Shown: positions 16,037 through 18,617 of the stretch, piece by piece | How the letters are laid out: the number at the start of each line of letters is the position of its first letter | Numbering within the stretch: the first letter of the stretch is position 1 | Assembly: GCA_036009045.1 (NCBI GenBank) | Contig: DASYML010000136.1 | Span: 1 to 18,617 of the forward strand | Direction: 5' to 3' | Source of the DNA: DASYML01 sp036009045 | GTDB taxonomy: Bacteria > Acidobacteriota > Blastocatellia > Pyrinomonadales > Pyrinomonadaceae | Length of the DNA stretch: 18,617 bases | Notes under the pieces: generated by a model | The model's database searches: none | What the model was told of the DNA's origin: nothing | The model's input: the letters and a program-made list of their open reading frames with translations, nothing else | Position numbers and translations under genes: made by a program

Positions 16037-17197
16037 TCAGACAGGGACACTCTCTTCATCGCCCGCAAAGACCAGCACGCGCACGCGCTCGCGCAGGGCC
16101 ATCTCGAAACGTCTGGCCTCTTCTATCTCCGCGAAAGAGAGCGCGCGCAATTCCTGTTCGATGCGGCGACGATAATCGGAGACGAGCGAATCGGAGACGC
16201 CGAGCGCGGCGGCCACCTCAAGCTGTGTCGAATGGTTCGGGCTTAAGTAACAGTACCAGAGGACTCCCAGCATGCGATTGTATTGCTTGACTTTGCCGCG
16301 CACTGTCTCGCGCAGGCTCTTGAGAAATTGGTCCACGAATCCGGCGGCCTCGCGCTCAGACTCGCGCCGCAGCAATCCCTGCTCGGGATTATCCTGCGCG
16401 TCCACAGGCTCAAACTGGTTGCTGTTATCGTCCGGGTCGTCGCCGCCGAGCGGGACCAGATAAATATCCATCACCGGCAGCCTGGACATGACGAGGCTCC
16501 GCAGGCTCCGCACGTCAACCGGAGAGTCCGCCGCGTCGAGCACCGAGATAATCAAATCTTCGAGGTCCGAGTTGCTGATGACGACCTGCGAATCTCCCGT
16601 GCAGCCGACCATCCGCGTGTCCCTCTGGCGCACGGGAATCATCTGTATGCGCTGCTCAAGTTCGTGCGTCTCGCGCTTCTGCTTATGGTCCATCCATTCT
16701 GACAATCCGTAGACTCTGTCCGCGAGGCGGCGGTGCGGTTCGTCCGCGATGCCGCTCGAATCAAAGCGTCGGAAATTGGCGCTCGACTGGATGAGCGTGG
16801 AGATGCGGCGCGCGAGGCGATAGGATTCCGGGTGACGCTTGCGTAGCTCAGCCGTTAAGAGGTTGGTCAGTTCGATCTGTCCGATTTCGCATTCGATTTC
16901 GGCGTCCGTCATCTCCGTATCGAGGTAATGCTGGAAGCGGCCCTTGCTTAAAAGCTGGACGAAGAGTTCCTGCGTGAGATCCGTGTAAGCATTGTGCGCG
17001 CCTTCTTCGACGAGGAGGCCCGCGCTGCGCGAAGCGCGCACGAGCGGGTGATGGCAGACGATGCGGTGCAGTTCAGCCCACAGGCGGCTGACATCCGAGG
17101 AGCGCAAGCTTTCGACCCAGTGGCCGCTATATCTGCCGTGGCGGCTGGTGGCCTGCTGGCGCGGCGCGGGGGATTGTTCCTCAAGAGCGCTCATCAT
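16037..17197 (-). CDS. Sigma-factor-like DNA-binding protein
   Basis: I do not recognise a named family with certainty. From the ATG at 17197 it has 386 residues and no signal peptide or membrane helix. The region around 38-140 (DVSRLWAELHRIVCHHPL, TDLTQELFVQLLSKGRFQHYLD) is helical and resembles a divergent sigma70 region 2. An acidic, Asp/Asn-rich linker sits near 255-280 (GGDDPDDNSNQFEPVD). The C-terminus has a clear helix-turn-helix (STQLEVAAALGVSDSLVSDYRRRIEQEL, about 323-350), like region 4. It lies directly upstream of the cluster on the same strand and is divergent from a zinc-motif protein, a layout recalling sigma/anti-sigma pairs. A GTG at 17233 is in frame, but a TATAAT box just before it would put the transcript start at or after the GTG, so the ATG pair at 17197/17194 (after GAAAGATTCC) is preferred. 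Its target promoters are unknown. Confidence 0.6.
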   Translation of the reverse strand: MMSALEEQSPAPRQQATSRHGRYSGHWVESLRSSDVSRLWAELHRIVCHHPLVRASRSAGLLVEEGAHNAYTDLTQELFVQLLSKGRFQHYLDTEMTDAEIECEIGQIELTNLLTAELRKRHPESYRLARRISTLIQSSANFRRFDSSGIADEPHRRLADRVYGLSEWMDHKQKRETHELEQRIQMIPVRQRDTRMVGCTGDSQVVISNSDLEDLIISVLDAADSPVDVRSLRSLVMSRLPVMDIYLVPLGGDDPDDNSNQFEPVDAQDNPEQGLLRRESEREAAGFVDQFLKSLRETVRGKVKQYNRMLGVLWYCYLSPNHSTQLEVAAALGVSDSLVSDYRRRIEQELRALSFAEIEEARRFEMALRERVRVLVFAGDEESVPV

Positions 17198-17236
17198 GGA
17201 ATCTTTCAGGGAATTATCACTGGCGGATTTCACAGT

Positions 17237-17242
17237 ATTATA
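17237..17242 (-). promoter_or_regulatory. Candidate -10 box of the sigma-like gene
   Basis: The minus strand reads TATAAT, a perfect -10 consensus, 40 nt before the ATG at 17197. No good -35 is present at 16-18 nt spacing. A TTGACG lies upstream at 17251-17256, but the spacer would be only 8 nt. Either the promoter relies on an activator or an alternative sigma factor, or the match is chance. Confidence 0.35.
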
Positions 17243-17614
17243 ACTATATCCGTCAAACTGGATCGGAGATTAGAAGTTGTCTCGGCGTAGCATCTTGACA
17301 TCGAACGTGCGAGCCATCTCTGCTGCGGCGCGCGAGGCGTCCACGGATGACCGTTGATACTGCTGACTGACATGCCTGTGCCGGAGATGAAAGGAGCGGA
17401 GGGGCCTGGCGGTTGTGTCCAGAGGGAATGCACTATCTTGGGAGCGACCTTCGTTTGCCGTACCCCTCAGCGGAAGAGATAACCATCTGTCGCCTACAGG
17501 CCATGGGATGTTTTGGAACCTTGCCGGGTGTATGCGCCAGATGACCGCAAAGGGGAAAGGCGCGGTCAACCTAGAAGGAACTTGAAGGAGCTTGCCTCGC
17601 TCCCTGACTGACGG

Positions 17615-17697
17615 AAAAGATGTTATCAGCAAAAACCTTTTTGAGCAACATCTTTTTACATCCGGCGCAAAATACTGATAACGCTCAACAAAAAAGG
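17615..17697. repeat. Overlapping inverted repeats with pseudoknot-like topology
   Basis: Three pairings interleave. AAAAGATGTT (17615-17624) with AACATCTTTT (17647-17656) is a perfect 10-bp match. GTTATCAG (17622-17629) with CTGATAAC (17675-17682) is a perfect 8-bp match. TTGAGC (17641-17646) with GCTCAA (17683-17688) is a perfect 6-bp match. The first two exclude each other at three bases. The third connects the loop of either hairpin to sequence outside it. This may be a structured RNA, a terminator region or a protein-binding site. Confidence 0.5.
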
Positions 17698-17839
17698 GCT
17701 TCCCCCCGGCACAAACTTATGGAAGAGACGGCCTATTAATGCTTTATCTTTGTTGACCAGGTGAAGAGCCAGTAAAGATCGCCCGTGGCTCGCGCGTAAA
17801 ATTTCGCCCCTTATCCTTGCCGCTTAGGGTCCCGTAGCC

Positions 17840-17863
17840 GCTGGCGAGACATCTCGCCCCAGC
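17840..17863 (+). other. GC-rich hairpin upstream of the zinc-motif gene
   Basis: GCTGG (17840-17844) pairs with CCAGC (17859-17863) and CGAG (17845-17848) with CTCG (17853-17856) around a 4-nt loop, with a 2-nt bulge. It lies 46 nt before the ATG at 17910 and could be in its leader. No function is implied by the sequence alone. Confidence 0.35.
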
Positions 17864-17900
17864 GTCTTGAGATTGAGTGTACAGGTGTGCGGATTTTGGG

Positions 17901-17905
17901 GGAGG
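17901..17905 (+). promoter_or_regulatory. Strong ribosome binding site of the small zinc-motif gene
   Basis: GGAGG lies 4 nt before the ATG at 17910 (GGAGG-CGCT-ATG). It decides this start over an in-frame GTG at 17877. Confidence 0.75.
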
Positions 17906-17909
17906 CGCT

Positions 17910-18233
17910 ATGAACTCTGCAATCGCTAACTTATTTTTCAAGCAAGCCACCTGCCCTTCATCCGAAACGCTCTTAGCCTATGGCGCAGCCGCACTGGCAA
18001 CAGCGAAGAGTCGTTGCATCGCGGAGCATCTTGCCACCTGCGAATTTTGTGACGCGGAATTGAGACTGCTCGAAGAACACTTTCCAACCGAACGGGAAGA
18101 ATGTCCCATCACAACTATTCCACTGGACCTGCGCTGTTTGGCCGAGGCGCTTCTCAACAGAAACTCTCAGAGCATGGAAAGCCTCTCAGGAGTCATCTAT
18201 GAAAAAGAGGGTCTCTCTCTCACAGATGCATGA
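17910..18233 (+). CDS. Small zf-HC2-like (anti-sigma-type) protein
   Basis: The 107-residue soluble protein has a Cys15...His40-x3-Cys44-x2-Cys47 arrangement (CPSSETLLAYG, then HLATCEFCDAEL), the layout of the zinc-binding anti-sigma (zf-HC2) fold. An extra Cys36 is four residues before the His, and two more Cys (65, 76) follow in the C-terminal half. No transmembrane segment is present, unlike the usual membrane-anchored anti-sigma factors. It may therefore act as a soluble anti-sigma factor or redox/zinc sensor. It is divergent from the sigma-like gene at 16037-17197, which makes that protein a plausible partner; this is inference. The ATG is fixed by GGAGG 4 nt upstream. Confidence 0.7.
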   Translation: MNSAIANLFFKQATCPSSETLLAYGAAALATAKSRCIAEHLATCEFCDAELRLLEEHFPTEREECPITTIPLDLRCLAEALLNRNSQSMESLSGVIYEKEGLSLTDA

Positions 18234-18255
18234 GCAAGTGCGCCGCCCGCTCAAC

Positions 18256-18289
18256 TAACCCCGCTTAATTAACCCCGCTTAATTAACCC
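18256..18289 (+). repeat. Short tandem repeat, 14-bp unit
   Basis: TAACCCCGCTTAAT occurs twice in perfect tandem, followed by a partial third copy (TAACCC). Each junction forms TTAATTAA, a palindrome. Looser copies (CCCGCTCAA...CAACCC) continue to about 18350, suggesting a decayed repeat tract after the stop of the zinc-motif gene. Confidence 0.75.
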
Positions 18290-18357
18290 AAGCCTCGTTC
18301 ACAACCCGCTCAAGTCAACCCGCCGCGCTCATCTCAGGCTCAACTGCCAACGCGCGC

Positions 18358-18376
18358 GAGCGATTTCTGATCGCTC
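18358..18376 (+). terminator. Possible weak terminator of the zinc-motif gene
   Basis: GAGCGAT (18358-18364) pairs perfectly with ATCGCTC (18370-18376) around a 5-nt loop and is followed by TTAT. The U-tract is poor and the stem is short, so termination may be weak or the real terminator may be the hairpin at 18433-18467. Confidence 0.3.
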
Positions 18377-18432
18377 TTATCAACGCGCACGTTTGTCCGC
18401 GAACTGACCCGCTGGATAATAATTTGAAAGTT

Positions 18433-18467
18433 AAGCGGGCACGCCTTCATGTATGGCGTGCCCGCTT
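18433..18467. terminator. Strong hairpin, probable shared terminator of convergent genes
   Basis: AAGCGGGCACGCC (18433-18445) and GGCGTGCCCGCTT (18455-18467) form a perfect 13-bp stem with a 9-nt loop. It lies between the plus-strand zinc-motif gene and the minus-strand DUF4214-like gene, whose stop is 25 nt away. The flanks are GTTAATT on the plus strand and AACTTTC on the minus strand, so U-tracts are modest, but stem strength and position fit a bidirectional terminator. Confidence 0.7.
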
Positions 18468-18491
18468 GTTAATTGAGCGCTTACGCGAAGA

Positions 18492-18617
18492 CTACTGCGA
18501 ACACTCGCGGTTGGAGTGAGCCGCATAGCTGCTGAACCGCTCCTGATACTCCTTGGAGGTGATGAACGAACACACCATCCCCCGATAGTTCCCAGGCTCC
18601 TGGTTGTTCATCACATT
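18492..18617 (-). CDS. C-terminal end of a DUF4214-like protein, partial
   Basis: Reading in from the right edge, the minus strand encodes 41 residues ending at TAG (18492-18494). They include NVMNNQEPGNYRGMVCSF, ITSKEYQERFSSY and HSNRECSQ. The pattern GMVC(A/S)FxxSxEYQxRF...H(S/T)NxEC is one I recognise from C-terminal ends of large secreted proteins in Acidobacteriota, where a DUF4214 repeat closes the chain. The start and main domains lie outside the window, so the overall function cannot be told. The probable terminator hairpin lies just downstream. Confidence 0.6.
   Translation of the reverse strand, partial: NVMNNQEPGNYRGMVCSFITSKEYQERFSSYAAHSNRECSQ

Larger units (their letters stand above)
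8..16692. repeat. Dispersed palindromic heptamer TGGNCCA, 35 copies
   Basis: The copies begin at 8, 207, 435, 643, 1107, 1466, 1582, 1801, 2279, 2795, 2860, 3085, 4450, 4701, 4847, 5232, 5781, 5973, 6254, 6483, 8418, 8486, 8576, 9221, 9776, 10282, 11774, 11857, 12151, 12456, 12477, 13443, 15637, 16329 and 16686. Flanks favour a pyrimidine before and a purine after (YTGGNCCAR). Copies fall in all three codon phases (Trp-x; Leu/Val/Met-x-Gln/His; Gly-Pro), and two lie between genes. The count was made by eye. Confidence 0.7.
17243..17909. other. Non-coding interval between divergent genes
   Basis: This ~670-nt stretch has no coding frame I trust. The best minus-strand frame (17270-17632) has a TTG start, no recognisable domain and an Arg/Pro-rich composition typical of a shadow. 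The interval contains an AT-rich patch with overlapping inverted repeats (17615-17697), a GC-rich hairpin (17840-17863) and the GGAGG ribosome site of the small zinc-motif gene. A promoter for that gene must lie here, but I could not find a convincing -35/-10 pair on the plus strand. Confidence 0.6.

Noticed and set aside
14990..16246. Plus-strand open frame of 418 codons
   Set aside because: It lies antisense to the ligase-like gene and the end of the sigma-like gene. It has His/Arg/Glu-rich low-complexity composition without domains, as expected of a GC-rich shadow frame.
17237..17256. TTGACG plus TATAAT as a complete promoter
   Set aside because: The spacer is only 8 nt, far below the 16-18 nt needed, so only the -10 box was kept as a candidate.
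17270..17632. Minus-strand 120-codon frame in the intergenic region
   Set aside because: It needs a TTG start without a ribosome site, has no recognisable domain, and runs into the inverted-repeat patch at its 5' end.
17744..17950. Minus-strand 68-codon frame
   Set aside because: It overlaps the start and ribosome site of the zinc-motif gene on the other strand and shows no domain.

Overview
The window reads as a chromosomal surface-polysaccharide locus from a Gram-negative bacterium of roughly 55-60% GC (estimated by eye). The best clue to the host is the partial gene at the right edge. Its protein end (GMVCSFITSKEYQERF...NRECSQ) is of the DUF4214-like type that I associate with Acidobacteriota, especially Blastocatellia/Pyrinomonadaceae. 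This assignment is an inference and is not proven by the window.

Positions 1-15,739 hold thirteen minus-strand genes that look like one transcription unit read from right to left. Most gaps are 1-80 nt. A candidate sigma70-type promoter lies at 15,894-15,923. In order of transcription the genes are: an O-antigen ligase/polymerase-like membrane protein; two GT2 glycosyltransferases; an ABC-2 permease and its ATPase with a C-terminal cargo-binding domain (Wzm/Wzt type); a GT4 glycosyltransferase; two SAM methyltransferases separated by a ~130-bp inverted-repeat element; an AsnB-type glutamine amidotransferase; a GT4 glycosyltransferase; a third methyltransferase; a third GT4 enzyme; and a heparinase II/III-family protein cut by the left edge. 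The likely division of labour is that five glycosyltransferases build a glycan, the methyltransferases and amidotransferase modify it, Wzm/Wzt export it, the ligase-like protein polymerises it or attaches it to an acceptor, and the lyase trims it.

Positions 15,740-18,617 are regulatory and flanking. A stem-loop lies in the presumed leader of the cluster, and nested inverted repeats abut its -35 box. Next comes a minus-strand protein with a sigma-factor-like layout (helical N-terminal region, C-terminal helix-turn-helix). A ~670-nt non-coding stretch with overlapping inverted repeats separates it from a divergent small protein carrying an H-x3-C-x2-C zinc motif (anti-sigma-like). After that come a 14-bp tandem repeat, a perfect 13-bp hairpin that looks like a shared terminator, and the 3' end of the DUF4214-like gene.

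The least expected pattern is the palindromic heptamer TGGNCCA. I count 35 copies between 8 and 16,692, against about 6 expected by base composition. Copies occur in all three codon phases and in two gene gaps. No CRISPR array, tRNA, rRNA, transposase or phage gene was seen.
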